Part shown: in pieces, positions 46,436 through 57,033 of the stretch
How positions within the stretch are numbered: the stretch's first letter is position 1
How the letters are laid out: each line of letters begins with the position of its first letter
DNA from: Paraburkholderia caledonica NBRC 102488
Lineage (GTDB): Bacteria; Pseudomonadota; Gammaproteobacteria; Burkholderiales; Burkholderiaceae
Assembly: GCF_000685095.1 (NCBI RefSeq)
Contig: NZ_BAYE01000003.1
Coordinates: 434,001-498,000, forward strand
Length of the DNA: 64,000 nt
Reading direction: 5' to 3'
The notes under the pieces: generated by a model
The model's input: only the letters and a program-made list of their open reading frames with translations
Told to the model about the DNA's origin: nothing
Databases searched by the model: none
Translations under genes and position numbers: made by a program

Positions 46436-47689
46436 ATGGCAGAGATCAAGAACTACACGCTCAATTTCGGTCCTCAGCACCCGGCAGCGCACGGCGTGCT
46501 GCGTCTCGTGCTGGAGCTCGACGGCGAAGTCATCCAGCGCGCCGATCCGCACATCGGCCTGCTGCATCGCGCGACTGAAAAGCTCGCCGAAACGAAAACG
46601 TTCATTCAGTCGGTGCCGTACATGGACCGTCTCGACTACGTGTCGATGATGGTGAACGAGCACGGCTATGTAATGGCAATCGAAAAGCTGCTCGGCATCG
46701 ACGTGCCGGTACGTGCCCAATACATCCGCGTGATGTTCGATGAAATCACGCGTGTGTTGAACCACCTTATGTGGATCGGCGCGCACGCGCTCGACGTCGG
46801 CGCAATGGCGGTGTTTCTGTACGCGTTCCGCGAGCGTGAAGATCTGATGGACGTGTACGAAGCAGTGTCCGGCGCACGGATGCACGCGGCTTACTATCGT
46901 CCGGGTGGTGTCTATCGCGACCTGCCGGACGCGATGCCGCAGTACAAGGCGTCGAAGATTCGCAATGCGAAGGCATTGTCGAAGATGAACGAGAACCGTC
47001 AGGGTTCGTTGCTCGACTTCATCGACGATTTCTTCACGCGTTTTCCGAAGTGCGTCGACGAATACGAAACGCTGCTCACCGACAACCGGATCTGGAAACA
47101 GCGTCTGGTCGGCATTGGCGTGGTCAGCCCGGAGCGCGCCCTGCAAATGGGTATGTCCGGTGCAATGCTGCGCGGGTCTGGCATCGAATGGGATTTGCGC
47201 AAGAAGCAGCCGTACGAAGTCTATGAAAAGCTGGATTTCGACATTCCCGTCGGCGTGAACGGCGACTGTTACGACCGCTACCTGGTTCGCGTCGAAGAAA
47301 TGCGCCAGTCCACGCGAATCGTGAAACAGTGCATTGAGTGGCTGCGCAAGAATCCGGGCCCTGTGATGATCGACAATCACAAGGTTGCTCCGCCGTCGCG
47401 CGTGGGCATGAAGTCGAACATGGAAGAACTGATTCACCACTTCAAGCTGTTTACGGAAGGCTTCCACGTACCGGAAGGCGAGGCTTACGCCGCCGTCGAA
47501 CATCCGAAGGGCGAGTTCGGTATCTACCTGGTGTCGGACGGCGCGAACAAGCCGTATCGCCTGAAGATCCGCGCACCCGGCTACGCGCATCTGTCCGCGC
47601 TCGACGAAATGGCGCGCGGTCACATGATCGCCGACGCCGTAACGATCATCGGCACGCAGGATATCGTGTTCGGCGAAGTAGATCGCTAG
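46436..47689 (+). CDS. nuoD: NADH-quinone oxidoreductase subunit D
   Basis: The 417-residue 49-kDa-type subunit that forms the quinone pocket with NuoB. Landmarks: [71 protein letters not shown] and the C-terminal [12 protein letters not shown]. Starts nine bases after nuoC. Confidence 0.97.
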   Translation: MAEIKNYTLNFGPQHPAAHGVLRLVLELDGEVIQRADPHIGLLHRATEKLAETKTFIQSVPYMDRLDYVSMMVNEHGYVMAIEKLLGIDVPVRAQYIRVMFDEITRVLNHLMWIGAHALDVGAMAVFLYAFREREDLMDVYEAVSGARMHAAYYRPGGVYRDLPDAMPQYKASKIRNAKALSKMNENRQGSLLDFIDDFFTRFPKCVDEYETLLTDNRIWKQRLVGIGVVSPERALQMGMSGAMLRGSGIEWDLRKKQPYEVYEKLDFDIPVGVNGDCYDRYLVRVEEMRQSTRIVKQCIEWLRKNPGPVMIDNHKVAPPSRVGMKSNMEELIHHFKLFTEGFHVPEGEAYAAVEHPKGEFGIYLVSDGANKPYRLKIRAPGYAHLSALDEMARGHMIADAVTIIGTQDIVFGEVDR

Positions 47690-47755
47690 GACGTAATCAT
47701 CGGCGCGCGCCTTCAGGAAGTTCCGAAAGCGCGCGTCAAGCAAGGAACGCCGGGT

Positions 47756-47781
47756 CTGTCGCAGCACGAAGTGAGCGACAG
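47756..47781 (+). other. Small hairpin between nuoD and nuoE
   Basis: CTGTCGC and GCGACAG form a 7-bp stem with a 12-base loop, followed by GTTTTCGTT. The nuoD-nuoE gap (131 bases) is one of the two longest in the operon. The hairpin may be a weak attenuator or an mRNA processing site. Confidence 0.35.
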
Positions 47782-47820
47782 GTTTTCGTTCGGTAGGAAT
47801 TGAAAGAGTCGTGTCTGAAA

Positions 47821-48306
47821 ATGATCTCAGCTGAAGGCCTGAAAGAAATCGATCGTGCGATCGCGAAGTATCCCGCCGATCAGAAACAGTCCGCCGTGAT
47901 GTCGGCGTTGGCCACTGCTCAGGAAGAGCATGGCTGGCTGTCGCCCGAACTCATGCAGTTCGTCGCGGACTATCTCGGCATGCCGGCAGTCGCCGTGCAG
48001 GAGGTGGCAACCTTCTACACGATGTACGAGACGTCGCCTGTCGGCAAGCACAAGATCACGCTCTGCACGAACCTGCCGTGTCAACTCGGCCCGGACGGCG
48101 GCTCCGACAGCGCCGCTGAATATCTGAAGCAGAAGCTCGGCATCGACTTCGGCGAAACCACGGCTGACGGCAAATTTACCTTGAAAGAAGGTGAATGCAT
48201 GGGGTCGTGCGGCGACGCGCCGGTGATGCTGGTGAACAACCATCGCATGTGCAGCTTCATGAGCCGCGAGAAGATCGACCAGCTGCTCGAGGAACTTTCG
48301 AAATGA
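47821..48306 (+). CDS. nuoE: NADH-quinone oxidoreductase subunit E
   Basis: A 161-residue thioredoxin-fold subunit with the [2Fe-2S] cluster N1a, ligands C82, C87, C126 and C130 ([20 protein letters not shown]). ATG 47821 gives the standard length; a TTG seven codons upstream is less likely. Its TGA overlaps the nuoF ATG. Confidence 0.96.
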   Translation: MISAEGLKEIDRAIAKYPADQKQSAVMSALATAQEEHGWLSPELMQFVADYLGMPAVAVQEVATFYTMYETSPVGKHKITLCTNLPCQLGPDGGSDSAAEYLKQKLGIDFGETTADGKFTLKEGECMGSCGDAPVMLVNNHRMCSFMSREKIDQLLEELSK

Positions 48307-49631
48307 CGTCTTTACACGATCGTCACATCAAACCGCTGATTCTCGCTGGCCTGAACGGCGACAACTGGCATCTCGAAGACTATGTGGCGCGCGGCGGTTA
48401 CGCCCAGCTGCGTCGCATCCTTGAAGAAAAGATTCCGCCCGAGCAGGTGATCGCCGACGTCAAGGCGTCGGGTCTGCGCGGTCGTGGCGGTGCGGGTTTC
48501 CCCACCGGCCTGAAGTGGAGCTTCATGCCGCGTCAGTTTCCGGGTCAAAAGTACCTGGTCTGCAATTCGGACGAAGGCGAGCCGGGTACGTTCAAAGACC
48601 GCGACATCCTGCGCTTCAATCCGCATTCGCTGATCGAAGGCATGGCCATCGGCGCATACGCGATGGGCATCACGGTCGGCTACAACTATATCCACGGCGA
48701 AATCTGGGAAGTCTACAAGCGCTTCGAAGAAGCGCTGGACGAAGCTCGCCGCGCAGGTTTCCTCGGCGAGAACATCATGGGTTCGGGCTTCTCATTCGAA
48801 CTGCATGCGCACCACGGTTACGGCGCCTACATCTGCGGCGAAGAAACCGCGCTGCTCGAGTCGCTGGAAGGTAAGAAAGGCCAGCCGCGCTTCAAGCCGC
48901 CGTTCCCCGCGAGCTTTGGCGTGTACGGCAAGCCGACCACGATCAACAACACCGAGACGTTCGCGGCTGTGCCGTTCCTGCTCGCGATCGGCCCGCAGAA
49001 TTATCTGGAAATCGGCAAGCCGAACAACGGCGGCACGAAGATCTTCTCGATCTCGGGCGACGTCGAGCGTCCGGGCAACTACGAGGTTCCGCTCGGCACG
49101 CCGTTCGCGACGCTCATGGAGCTCGCTGGTGGCATGCGCGGCGGCAGAAAGATCAAGGCTGTGATTCCAGGCGGTTCGTCGGCACCGGTGATCCCGGGCG
49201 ACGTCATGATGCAGACCGACCTGGACTACGATTCCATCGCCAAGGCCGGCTCGATGCTCGGCTCGGGCGCGGTCATCGTGATGGACGAGACGCGCTGCAT
49301 GGTGCGTTCGCTGCTGCGTTTGTCGTACTTCTACTACGAAGAGTCGTGTGGTCAATGCACGCCTTGCCGTGAGGGCACGGGCTGGCTGTACCGCGTCGTG
49401 CATCGCATCGAGCACGGCCTCGGCCGTCCGGAAGATCTGGATCTGCTGAACTCGGTTGCGGAAAACATCATGGGCCGCACGATTTGCGCGCTCGGCGATG
49501 CAGCGGCCATGCCGGTGCGCGGCATGCTCAAGCACTACTGGGACGAATTCGAATATCACGTCGCTCACAAGCATTGCCTCGTCGGCGGTCATGCGGGCGC
49601 CGCGGCGGCTGCGGAAACAGTGGCTGCCTGA
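48303..49631 (+). CDS. nuoF: NADH-quinone oxidoreductase subunit F
   Basis: The 442-residue NADH-binding subunit with FMN and cluster N3. Landmarks: [16 protein letters not shown] (NADH/FMN site), [30 protein letters not shown], and [16 protein letters not shown] with the [4Fe-4S] cysteines. The ATG overlaps the nuoE stop by four bases, so the longer open frame is not used. Confidence 0.97.
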   Translation: MTSLHDRHIKPLILAGLNGDNWHLEDYVARGGYAQLRRILEEKIPPEQVIADVKASGLRGRGGAGFPTGLKWSFMPRQFPGQKYLVCNSDEGEPGTFKDRDILRFNPHSLIEGMAIGAYAMGITVGYNYIHGEIWEVYKRFEEALDEARRAGFLGENIMGSGFSFELHAHHGYGAYICGEETALLESLEGKKGQPRFKPPFPASFGVYGKPTTINNTETFAAVPFLLAIGPQNYLEIGKPNNGGTKIFSISGDVERPGNYEVPLGTPFATLMELAGGMRGGRKIKAVIPGGSSAPVIPGDVMMQTDLDYDSIAKAGSMLGSGAVIVMDETRCMVRSLLRLSYFYYEESCGQCTPCREGTGWLYRVVHRIEHGLGRPEDLDLLNSVAENIMGRTICALGDAAAMPVRGMLKHYWDEFEYHVAHKHCLVGGHAGAAAAAETVAA

Positions 49632-49791
49632 GAGGGCGGTAAGCGACCCCGGTAAGCGACCGGACAAGCGCTCCATAGGAATGCTGCACAGGTACGTACC
49701 AGAACACGTCAACCACGGGATTTCATTGCCTGAACGGGCGATGAACGGGGCGAACGATTGAGCGGTAACAGGTTAAGGAAGATTGACCATC

Positions 49792-52125
49792 ATGGTTGAA
49801 CTTGAAATAGACGGCAAGAAAGTAGAAGTGCCTGAAGGCAGCATGGTGATCCAGGCTGCGCATAAGGTCGACACGTACATTCCTCACTTCTGCTATCACA
49901 AGAAGCTGTCGATTGCGGCCAACTGCCGGATGTGTCTGGTCGATGTCGAGAAAATGCCGAAGGCCGTGCCCGCATGCGCGACGCCAGTGTCGGCCGGCAT
50001 GATCGTGCGCACGAAGTCGGACAAGGCGGTGAAGGGCCAGCAAGCCGTGATGGAATTCCTGCTGATCAACCACCCGCTGGATTGCCCGATCTGCGATCAG
50101 GGCGGCGAGTGCCAGTTGCAGGATCTGGCGGTGGGCTACGGCAAGTCGTCGTCGCGTTATAGCGAAGAAAAGCGTGTCGTGTTCCACAAGAATGTCGGCC
50201 CGCTGATCTCGATGGAAGAAATGTCGCGTTGCATTCACTGCACGCGCTGCGTGCGCTTCGGCCAGGAAGTGGCCGGCGTGATGGAACTCGGCATGCTGGG
50301 CCGCGGCGAGCATTCGGAAATCACGTCGTTCGTCGGCAAGACGGTCGACTCCGAACTGTCGGGCAACATGATCGACCTGTGCCCGGTCGGCGCGCTGACC
50401 AGCAAGCCGTTCCGCTACAGCGCACGTACATGGGAACTGTCGCGCCGCAAGTCGGTGAGCCCGCATGATTCTGTCGGCGCAAACCTCGTGGTGCAAGTGA
50501 AGAACAACCGCGTGATGCGTGTTCTGCCGTTCGAAAACGAAGCCATCAACGAATGCTGGATTTCGGACAAGGACCGCTTCTCGTACGAAGGCCTGAATAG
50601 CCCGGAGCGTCTGACGCAGCCTATGCTGAAGCAGGGCGGCAAGTGGGTCCAAACCGACTGGCAGACCGCGCTCGACTACGTGGTTAAGGGTCTGAAGGGC
50701 ATCAAGGGCGACCACGGCGCGAACGCGCTGGCCGCGCTTGGCAGCGCCCATAGCACGGTCGAAGAACTGTTCCTGCTGAAGCAACTCGCTCAAGCGGTCG
50801 GCACGCCTAACGTCGACTTCCGTCTGCGTCAGTCGGATTTCTCGGCTCCGGTCAACGGCACGCCGTGGCTCGGCACCGCGATTGCGGATCTGTCGAACAT
50901 CGACTCCGCTCTGGTGATCGGCTCCGATCTGCGTCGCGACCATCCGCTGTTCGCCGCGCGCCTGCGTCAGGCCGCAAAGGGCGGCGCGAAGCTCACGCTG
51001 GTCCAGGCAACGGGCGACGACGCGCTGATTCCGCAAGGTCAGCGCCTGGCCGCAGCGCCGTCCGCGTGGCTCGATACGCTGGCTGGCATTGCATCGGCGG
51101 TCTCACAAGCGAACGGTACGGCGCTGCCTGAAGCTTTCTCGAGCGCACAAGCTACGGACTCGGACAAGGAAGTCGCGAAATCGCTCGCAACCGGCGAACG
51201 CCGTCTCGTGCTGCTCGGCAACGGTGCGGTGCGTCATCCGGATTTCGCAGTCATTCATGCGGCCGCCCAGTGGATCGCGGATGCAACCGGCGCAACGCTC
51301 GGTTTCATGACGGAAGCCGCCAACACGGTCGGTGCGCATCTGGTGAACGCATTGCCGGGCGAGGGCGGTCTGAATGCTCGCGAAGTGTTCGAACAGCCGC
51401 GCAAGGGCTATCTGCTGCTGAACGTCGAACCCGAATTCGATACAGCGAATCCGGCTCAGGCTTTGGCGGCGCTCACGCAAGCTGAAATGGTTGTCGTGAT
51501 GTCGCCGTTCCAGACCGGCGCAGAATACGCCGACGTGCTGCTGCCGATCGCGCCGTTCACGGAAACGGCCGGCACGTTCGTCAACGCTGAAGGCACGGTG
51601 CAGTCGTTCAACGGCGTCGTGCGTCCGCTCGGCGACACGCGCCCGGCATGGAAGGTGTTGCGCGTGTTGGGCAGCCTGCTGGGCGTGCCCGGCTTCGAAT
51701 ACGACACAGCGGAAGAAGTTCGCCAGGCTGCTCTCGGCGACGGCGAACTGCAGTCGCGTCTGTCGAACAGAACAGGCGTGGCGGTTGCACGCGGCAAGAC
51801 GGCTAAGGCGGCGGAAGGCAGGTTCGAGCGGATCGCCGACGTGCCGATCTATCACGCCGACGCGCTCGTCCGTCGCGCGGAGTCGCTGCATCTGACCGCC
51901 GCGGCGCGTGCCGCGAACAACGTCGGCCTGCCGGCTGCGCTGTTCGACAAACTGGGTTTGAAAGAAGGCGACGCGGTTCGCGTGCGCCAGGGCGAGCAAT
52001 CGGTGCAGTTGCCGGCCGTGCGCGACGCGAATCTTGCGGAAACGGTCGTCCGCGTATCGGCGGCTACGCCTGCCGGTGCAGCGCTGGGCAGCCTGTTCGG
52101 TGAACTGGTGGTGGAGAAGGCGTAA
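49792..52125 (+). CDS. nuoG: NADH-quinone oxidoreductase subunit G
   Basis: The 777-residue iron-sulfur subunit. The N-terminal ferredoxin domain has C34, C45, C48 and C62 for N1b; then DCPICDQGGECQLQD (with a nearby His) for N5 and CIHCTRCVRF plus DLCPVGAL for N4. A long molybdopterin-oxidoreductase-like domain without its cofactor follows. ATG 49792 sits 12 bases after an AAGGA site; a TTG nine bases upstream is less likely. nuoH starts immediately after its TAA. Confidence 0.96.
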   Translation: MVELEIDGKKVEVPEGSMVIQAAHKVDTYIPHFCYHKKLSIAANCRMCLVDVEKMPKAVPACATPVSAGMIVRTKSDKAVKGQQAVMEFLLINHPLDCPICDQGGECQLQDLAVGYGKSSSRYSEEKRVVFHKNVGPLISMEEMSRCIHCTRCVRFGQEVAGVMELGMLGRGEHSEITSFVGKTVDSELSGNMIDLCPVGALTSKPFRYSARTWELSRRKSVSPHDSVGANLVVQVKNNRVMRVLPFENEAINECWISDKDRFSYEGLNSPERLTQPMLKQGGKWVQTDWQTALDYVVKGLKGIKGDHGANALAALGSAHSTVEELFLLKQLAQAVGTPNVDFRLRQSDFSAPVNGTPWLGTAIADLSNIDSALVIGSDLRRDHPLFAARLRQAAKGGAKLTLVQATGDDALIPQGQRLAAAPSAWLDTLAGIASAVSQANGTALPEAFSSAQATDSDKEVAKSLATGERRLVLLGNGAVRHPDFAVIHAAAQWIADATGATLGFMTEAANTVGAHLVNALPGEGGLNAREVFEQPRKGYLLLNVEPEFDTANPAQALAALTQAEMVVVMSPFQTGAEYADVLLPIAPFTETAGTFVNAEGTVQSFNGVVRPLGDTRPAWKVLRVLGSLLGVPGFEYDTAEEVRQAALGDGELQSRLSNRTGVAVARGKTAKAAEGRFERIADVPIYHADALVRRAESLHLTAAARAANNVGLPAALFDKLGLKEGDAVRVRQGEQSVQLPAVRDANLAETVVRVSAATPAGAALGSLFGELVVEKA

Positions 52126-53190
52126 ATGAGCTTGTTCGATACGATCAACTCGGGCGGCACCCAGCTTCTCGGTGTGGCATGGCCTACGGTGTGGGCACTG
52201 GTGCGCATCCTTGTGGTGGCCGTCGTGATCCTGCTGTGCGTGGCTTACCTGATTCTGTGGGAGCGTAAGCTGATCGGCTGGATGCACGTGCGTCTCGGCC
52301 CGAACCGCGTCGGCCCGGCGGGTCTCCTGCAGCCTATCGCCGACGTGCTGAAGCTGTTGCTGAAAGAAGTGATCCAGCCTGCTCAGGCAAGCCGCTGGAT
52401 TTACCTGATCGCGCCGATCATGGTGGTGGTGCCGGCCTTCGCGGTCTGGGCGGTCATTCCGTTCCAGGCGGGCGCGGTGCTCGGCGACATCAACGCGGGT
52501 CTGCTGTATGCGATCGCGATTTCGTCGATCGGCGTGTACGGCGTGATTCTGGCCGGCTGGGCGTCGAATTCGAAGTACGCGTTCCTCGGCGCCATGCGTG
52601 CCGCAGCGCAGATGGTCTCCTACGAAATTTCAATGGGCTTCGCGTTGGTCGTCGTTCTGATGACGGCGGGCACGCTGAACCTGTCGGGCATCGTCAATTC
52701 GCAGGAGCAGGGCTTCTTTGCATCGCACGGCCTGAACTTCCTGTCGTGGAACTGGCTGCCGCTGCTGCCCATGTTCGTGGTGTACTTCATCTCGGGCATC
52801 GCCGAAACGAACCGTCACCCGTTCGACGTGGTGGAAGGGGAGTCGGAAATCGTCGCGGGCCACATGATCGATTACTCGGGGATGGCGTTTGCGCTCTTCT
52901 TCCTCGCCGAATACATCAACATGATCGTGATCTCGGCCTTGGCGTCGACATTGTTCCTCGGGGGCTGGAGCGCACCGTTCGGGTTCCTGTCGTTTATCCC
53001 CGGCATCTTCTGGCTCGTCCTCAAGGTCTTCCTGCTGTTGTCGGTGTTCATCTGGGCGCGTGCCACGTTCCCGCGCTACCGTTATGACCAGATCATGCGT
53101 CTTGGCTGGAAAATTTTCATTCCGGTTTGCGTGGTATGGCTGGTGGTGGTCGGCTTCTGGATTATGTCGCCGTGGAATATCTGGAAATAA
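52126..53190 (+). CDS. nuoH: NADH-quinone oxidoreductase subunit H
   Basis: The 354-residue membrane subunit at the arm junction that lines the quinone channel. Key segments are [33 protein letters not shown] and [19 protein letters not shown]. About eight helices. The ATG directly abuts the nuoG stop. Confidence 0.97.
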   Translation: MSLFDTINSGGTQLLGVAWPTVWALVRILVVAVVILLCVAYLILWERKLIGWMHVRLGPNRVGPAGLLQPIADVLKLLLKEVIQPAQASRWIYLIAPIMVVVPAFAVWAVIPFQAGAVLGDINAGLLYAIAISSIGVYGVILAGWASNSKYAFLGAMRAAAQMVSYEISMGFALVVVLMTAGTLNLSGIVNSQEQGFFASHGLNFLSWNWLPLLPMFVVYFISGIAETNRHPFDVVEGESEIVAGHMIDYSGMAFALFFLAEYINMIVISALASTLFLGGWSAPFGFLSFIPGIFWLVLKVFLLLSVFIWARATFPRYRYDQIMRLGWKIFIPVCVVWLVVVGFWIMSPWNIWK

Positions 53191-53205
53191 AGGGCGGATG
53201 AACTC

Positions 53206-53694
53206 ATGACCGCAATCCAAAATTTTTTCAAGACCTTCTTTCTGACGGAGCTCCTCAAGGGCCTCGCGCTGACCGGACGTTATACGTTCCAGCGCAAGGT
53301 CACGGTGCAGTTCCCCGAAGAGAAGACGCCGATCTCGCCGCGTTTTCGTGGCCTGCACGCGTTGCGCCGTTATGAGAATGGCGAAGAGCGCTGCATCGCA
53401 TGCAAGCTGTGTGAAGCGGTGTGTCCCGCGCTCGCCATCACGATCGAGTCGGAAACGCGCGAGGACAACACGCGCCGCACGACGCGTTACGACATTGATC
53501 TGACCAAGTGCATCTTCTGCGGTTTTTGCGAAGAGAGCTGTCCGGTCGACTCGATCGTCGAGACGCACATTCTCGAATATCACGGCGAGAAGCGCGGCGA
53601 TCTGTACTTCACGAAGGAAATGCTGCTGGCCGTGGGCGATCGCTACGAAGCGGAGATCGCCGTGAACAAGGCTGCCGACGCACCGTATCGTTAA
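53206..53694 (+). CDS. nuoI: NADH-quinone oxidoreductase subunit I
   Basis: A 162-residue ferredoxin-like subunit with two [4Fe-4S] clusters (N6a, N6b): [12 protein letters not shown] and [14 protein letters not shown]. Starts 15 bases after nuoH. The 213-base gap that follows holds no gene; a CGGCC/GGCCG hairpin near 53762-53779 is the only structure seen. Confidence 0.97.
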   Translation: MTAIQNFFKTFFLTELLKGLALTGRYTFQRKVTVQFPEEKTPISPRFRGLHALRRYENGEERCIACKLCEAVCPALAITIESETREDNTRRTTRYDIDLTKCIFCGFCEESCPVDSIVETHILEYHGEKRGDLYFTKEMLLAVGDRYEAEIAVNKAADAPYR

Positions 53695-53907
53695 ACGTTC
53701 GAGTTGTCGAAGCGGTAGATGCGGCAGTCGCGCATCGATATCAGTAAATGCAGCAGTAACACGGCCTGTTGTCGGGCCGAGCGCCGCGGCGGCCTGAGCG
53801 CCGTGGCACGGCGCACCTGTGCGGCTGTTCTGGCGGTTTTCACGCTGTTGCCAGACACACGTGCCAAAGAAAATGCCTGACGATGGCCTAACGATGAACC
53901 GGTAATC

Positions 53908-54594
53908 ATGGAATTCACGACCGTACTGTTCTACATCTTCGCGCTGCTCCTGGTGGTTTCAGGGCTGAAGGTGATCACCTCGCGCAACCCGGTGTCGTCC
54001 GCACTGTTTCTCGTGCTGGCGTTCTTCAACGCAGCCGCGATCTGGATGCTTCTGCAAGCCGAGTTCCTCGCAATCCTGCTGGTGCTGGTCTATGTGGGCG
54101 CCGTGATGGTGCTGTTCCTGTTCGTCGTGATGATGCTCGACATCAACATCGACGTGCTGCGCAAGGACTTCAAACGCTTCGTACCAATGGCCACCGTGGT
54201 GGGCGCGATCATCGTGCTCGAAACCGCGCTGATCCTGTGGCACGGCTACGGCGCGACCAGCACCGTGGTGCGTGACACGACCGCTGCCGCGAACGGCATG
54301 GGCGACTGGTCGAACACCCGCCTGATCGGCAAGGTGATCTACACCGACTACATCTTTGCATTCGAAGTCGCCGGCCTCGTGTTGCTGGTCGCAATCATCG
54401 CGGCAATCGCGCTGACCACGAGCCACAAGAAAGACAGCAAACGCCAGAACGTCAGCCAGCAGGTGAAGGTGCGTGCCCAGGACCGTGTGCGCGTCGTCAA
54501 GATGCCGTCGGAAAAGAGCGCGGCAACCGTCGCGGCGGAAGAAGCCGCAGCAGCGGCGGCAGCTGCCGACTCGGCATCTGCCAAGAACAGCTGA
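53908..54594 (+). CDS. nuoJ: NADH-quinone oxidoreductase subunit J
   Basis: A 228-residue membrane subunit with five helices; the conserved [20 protein letters not shown] segment is clear. It is longer than E. coli NuoJ (184) because of a C-terminal cytoplasmic tail rich in Lys and then Ala ([20 protein letters not shown]) of no known role. Confidence 0.95.
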   Translation: MEFTTVLFYIFALLLVVSGLKVITSRNPVSSALFLVLAFFNAAAIWMLLQAEFLAILLVLVYVGAVMVLFLFVVMMLDINIDVLRKDFKRFVPMATVVGAIIVLETALILWHGYGATSTVVRDTTAAANGMGDWSNTRLIGKVIYTDYIFAFEVAGLVLLVAIIAAIALTTSHKKDSKRQNVSQQVKVRAQDRVRVVKMPSEKSAATVAAEEAAAAAAAADSASAKNS

Positions 54595-54614
54595 GCGGAC
54601 AGGAGATAGAAACC

Positions 54615-54920
54615 ATGTTGACCCTTGCTCATTACCTTGTGCTCGGCGCGATTCTCTTTGCGATAAGCGTCGTTGGCATTTTCCTGAACCGTCGCAACGT
54701 CATCATCATCCTGATGGCGATCGAACTGATGCTGCTCGCGGTGAACACCAACTTCGTCGCTTTCTCGCATTACCTCGGCGACGTGCATGGCCAGATTTTC
54801 GTCTTCTTTGTGCTGACGGTTGCGGCAGCGGAAGCGGCGATCGGCCTCGCAATTCTGGTGACCCTGTTCCGTAGCCTCGACACGATCAATGTCGAAGATC
54901 TCGATCAGCTCAAAGGTTAA
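54615..54920 (+). CDS. nuoK: NADH-quinone oxidoreductase subunit K
   Basis: A 101-residue three-helix subunit related to MrpC antiporter subunits. The conserved [22 protein letters not shown] contains the helix-2 glutamate needed for proton transfer, and [15 protein letters not shown] the helix-3 one. Confidence 0.97.
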   Translation: MLTLAHYLVLGAILFAISVVGIFLNRRNVIIILMAIELMLLAVNTNFVAFSHYLGDVHGQIFVFFVLTVAAAEAAIGLAILVTLFRSLDTINVEDLDQLKG

Positions 54921-54937
54921 TTTCAGGAAAAGCGGTT

Positions 54938-57019
54938 ATGTCCACGATACTCAATGAAAACCTGCTGCTAGCGATTCCGCTGGCACCGCTGGCCGGTTCC
55001 CTGATTGCTGGGCTGTTCGGCAAGGCGGTAGGGCGCGCGGGTGCGCACTCGGTCACCATTCTCGGCGTTGCGATTTCGTTCGTGCTGTCGATGATGGTGT
55101 TCTTCCAGGTGCTAGACGGCGCGAGCTTCAACGCGACCGTCTACGAATGGATGACGATCGGCAAGACGAAGTTCGAGGTCGGCTTCCTCGTCGATTCGCT
55201 GACGGCAATGATGATGTGCGTCGTGACCTTCGTGTCGCTGATGGTGCACATCTACACGATCGGCTACATGGCCGACGACGACGGTTATCAGCGCTTTTTC
55301 TCGTACATCTCGCTCTTCACGTTCTCGATGCTGATGCTCGTAATGAGCAACAATTTCCTGCAGCTGTTCTTCGGCTGGGAAGCAGTGGGTCTCGTGTCGT
55401 ATCTGCTGATCGGCTTCTACTTCACGCGTCAGTCCGCGGTGTACGCGAACATGAAGGCGTTTATCGTGAACCGCATCGGCGACTTTGGCTTTCTGCTGGG
55501 TATCGGCCTGCTGTTCGCGTTTGCCGGATCGATGAACTACGGCGACGTGTTTGCGAAGCGCACCGAGCTCGCGGCATTGAGCTTTCCGGGCACCGATTGG
55601 GGCCTGCTGACGGTGGCCTGCATCTGCCTCTTCATCGGTGCAATGGGTAAGTCGGCGCAGTTTCCGCTGCACGTGTGGCTGCCCGATTCGATGGAAGGTC
55701 CGACGCCGATTTCCGCGCTGATTCACGCGGCAACCATGGTGACGGCCGGTATCTTCATGGTCACGCGCATGTCGCCGCTGTTCGAACTGTCGGATTCGGC
55801 GCTGTCGTTTGTCATGGTGATCGGTGCGATTACCGCGCTGTTCATGGGCTTCCTCGGGATTGTCCAGAACGACATCAAGCGTGTGGTGGCATATTCCACG
55901 TTGTCGCAGCTCGGCTACATGACGGTCGCGCTCGGCGCCTCGGCTTATCCGGTCGCCGTGTTCCACCTGATGACGCACGCGTTCTTCAAGGCACTGCTGT
56001 TCCTTGGCGCTGGTTCGGTGATCATCGGTATGCACCACGATCAGGACATGCGCAATATGGGCGGCCTGCGCAAGTACATGCCCATTACGTGGATCACGTC
56101 GCTCGTTGGTTCGCTCGCGCTGATCGGCACGCCGTTCTTCTCAGGCTTCTATTCGAAAGACTCGATCATCGACGCGGTGAAGCTGTCGCATCTGCCGGGT
56201 TCGGGCTTTGCATACTTCGCCGTGGTGGCCAGCGTTTTCGTTACGGCGCTGTATTCGTTCCGTATGTACTTCATGGTGTTCCATGGCAAGGAGCGCTTCC
56301 GCGATCCGAAGCATCCGGAATCGCCGATGGGCGCGGAAGCCGCGGCACACGGTCATGGCAATGGCCACGACGACCACGGTCATGGACATGGTCATGGTCA
56401 CGACGACCACGGTCACGCTCACGAGCCGCATGAAACGCCTTGGGTCGTCTGGCTGCCGCTCGTGCTGCTGGCGATTCCTTCTGTCGTGATCGGTGCAATC
56501 GCAATCGGTCCGATGCTGTTCGGCGACTTCTTCCAGCACGGTGTGGCGTTCGACAAGGTGATCTTCATCGGCGAAAACCATCCCGCATTGCATGAAATGG
56601 CGGAAGAGTTCCACGGCTGGGCGGCGATGGGGCTGCACTCGGTGGCGGGTCTGCCAGTCTGGCTGGCGCTCGCGGGTGTGGTCGTCGCATGGTTCCTGTA
56701 TCTCGTTCGTCCCGAATTGCCGGCTACCATCAAGCGCGCGTTTGGACCGATCTACACGCTGCTCGACAACAAGTACTACATGGACAAGATCAACGAAGTC
56801 GTGTTCGCGCGGGGCGCCGTGGCAATTGGCCGTGGTCTCTGGAAGGAAGGCGACGTCGTCGTGATCGACGGTATCGTCAACGGCAGCGCACGTTTCATCG
56901 GCTGGTTCGCCGGCGTGATCCGCTTCCTCCAATCCGGCTACATCTATCACTACGCGTTCGCCATGATTATCGGCATGTTGGGGCTCCTGACCCTGTTTGT
57001 AACGCTCGGCGGCAAATAA
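54938..57019 (+). CDS. nuoL: NADH-quinone oxidoreductase subunit L
   Basis: The 693-residue distal antiporter-like proton pump with a long lateral helix. Typical segments are LQLFFGWEAVGLVSYLLIGF, FPLHVWLPDSMEGPTPISALIHAATMV and HDQDMRNMGGLRKYMP. It is about 80 residues longer than E. coli NuoL (613). An insertion near 465-500 is extremely His-rich (12 His in residues 471-498, alternating with Gly/Asp), encoded partly by a 17-base direct repeat at 56366 and 56399. Confidence 0.96.
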   Translation: MSTILNENLLLAIPLAPLAGSLIAGLFGKAVGRAGAHSVTILGVAISFVLSMMVFFQVLDGASFNATVYEWMTIGKTKFEVGFLVDSLTAMMMCVVTFVSLMVHIYTIGYMADDDGYQRFFSYISLFTFSMLMLVMSNNFLQLFFGWEAVGLVSYLLIGFYFTRQSAVYANMKAFIVNRIGDFGFLLGIGLLFAFAGSMNYGDVFAKRTELAALSFPGTDWGLLTVACICLFIGAMGKSAQFPLHVWLPDSMEGPTPISALIHAATMVTAGIFMVTRMSPLFELSDSALSFVMVIGAITALFMGFLGIVQNDIKRVVAYSTLSQLGYMTVALGASAYPVAVFHLMTHAFFKALLFLGAGSVIIGMHHDQDMRNMGGLRKYMPITWITSLVGSLALIGTPFFSGFYSKDSIIDAVKLSHLPGSGFAYFAVVASVFVTALYSFRMYFMVFHGKERFRDPKHPESPMGAEAAAHGHGNGHDDHGHGHGHGHDDHGHAHEPHETPWVVWLPLVLLAIPSVVIGAIAIGPMLFGDFFQHGVAFDKVIFIGENHPALHEMAEEFHGWAAMGLHSVAGLPVWLALAGVVVAWFLYLVRPELPATIKRAFGPIYTLLDNKYYMDKINEVVFARGAVAIGRGLWKEGDVVVIDGIVNGSARFIGWFAGVIRFLQSGYIYHYAFAMIIGMLGLLTLFVTLGGK

Positions 57020-57033
57020 GGCGAGGGACACTA

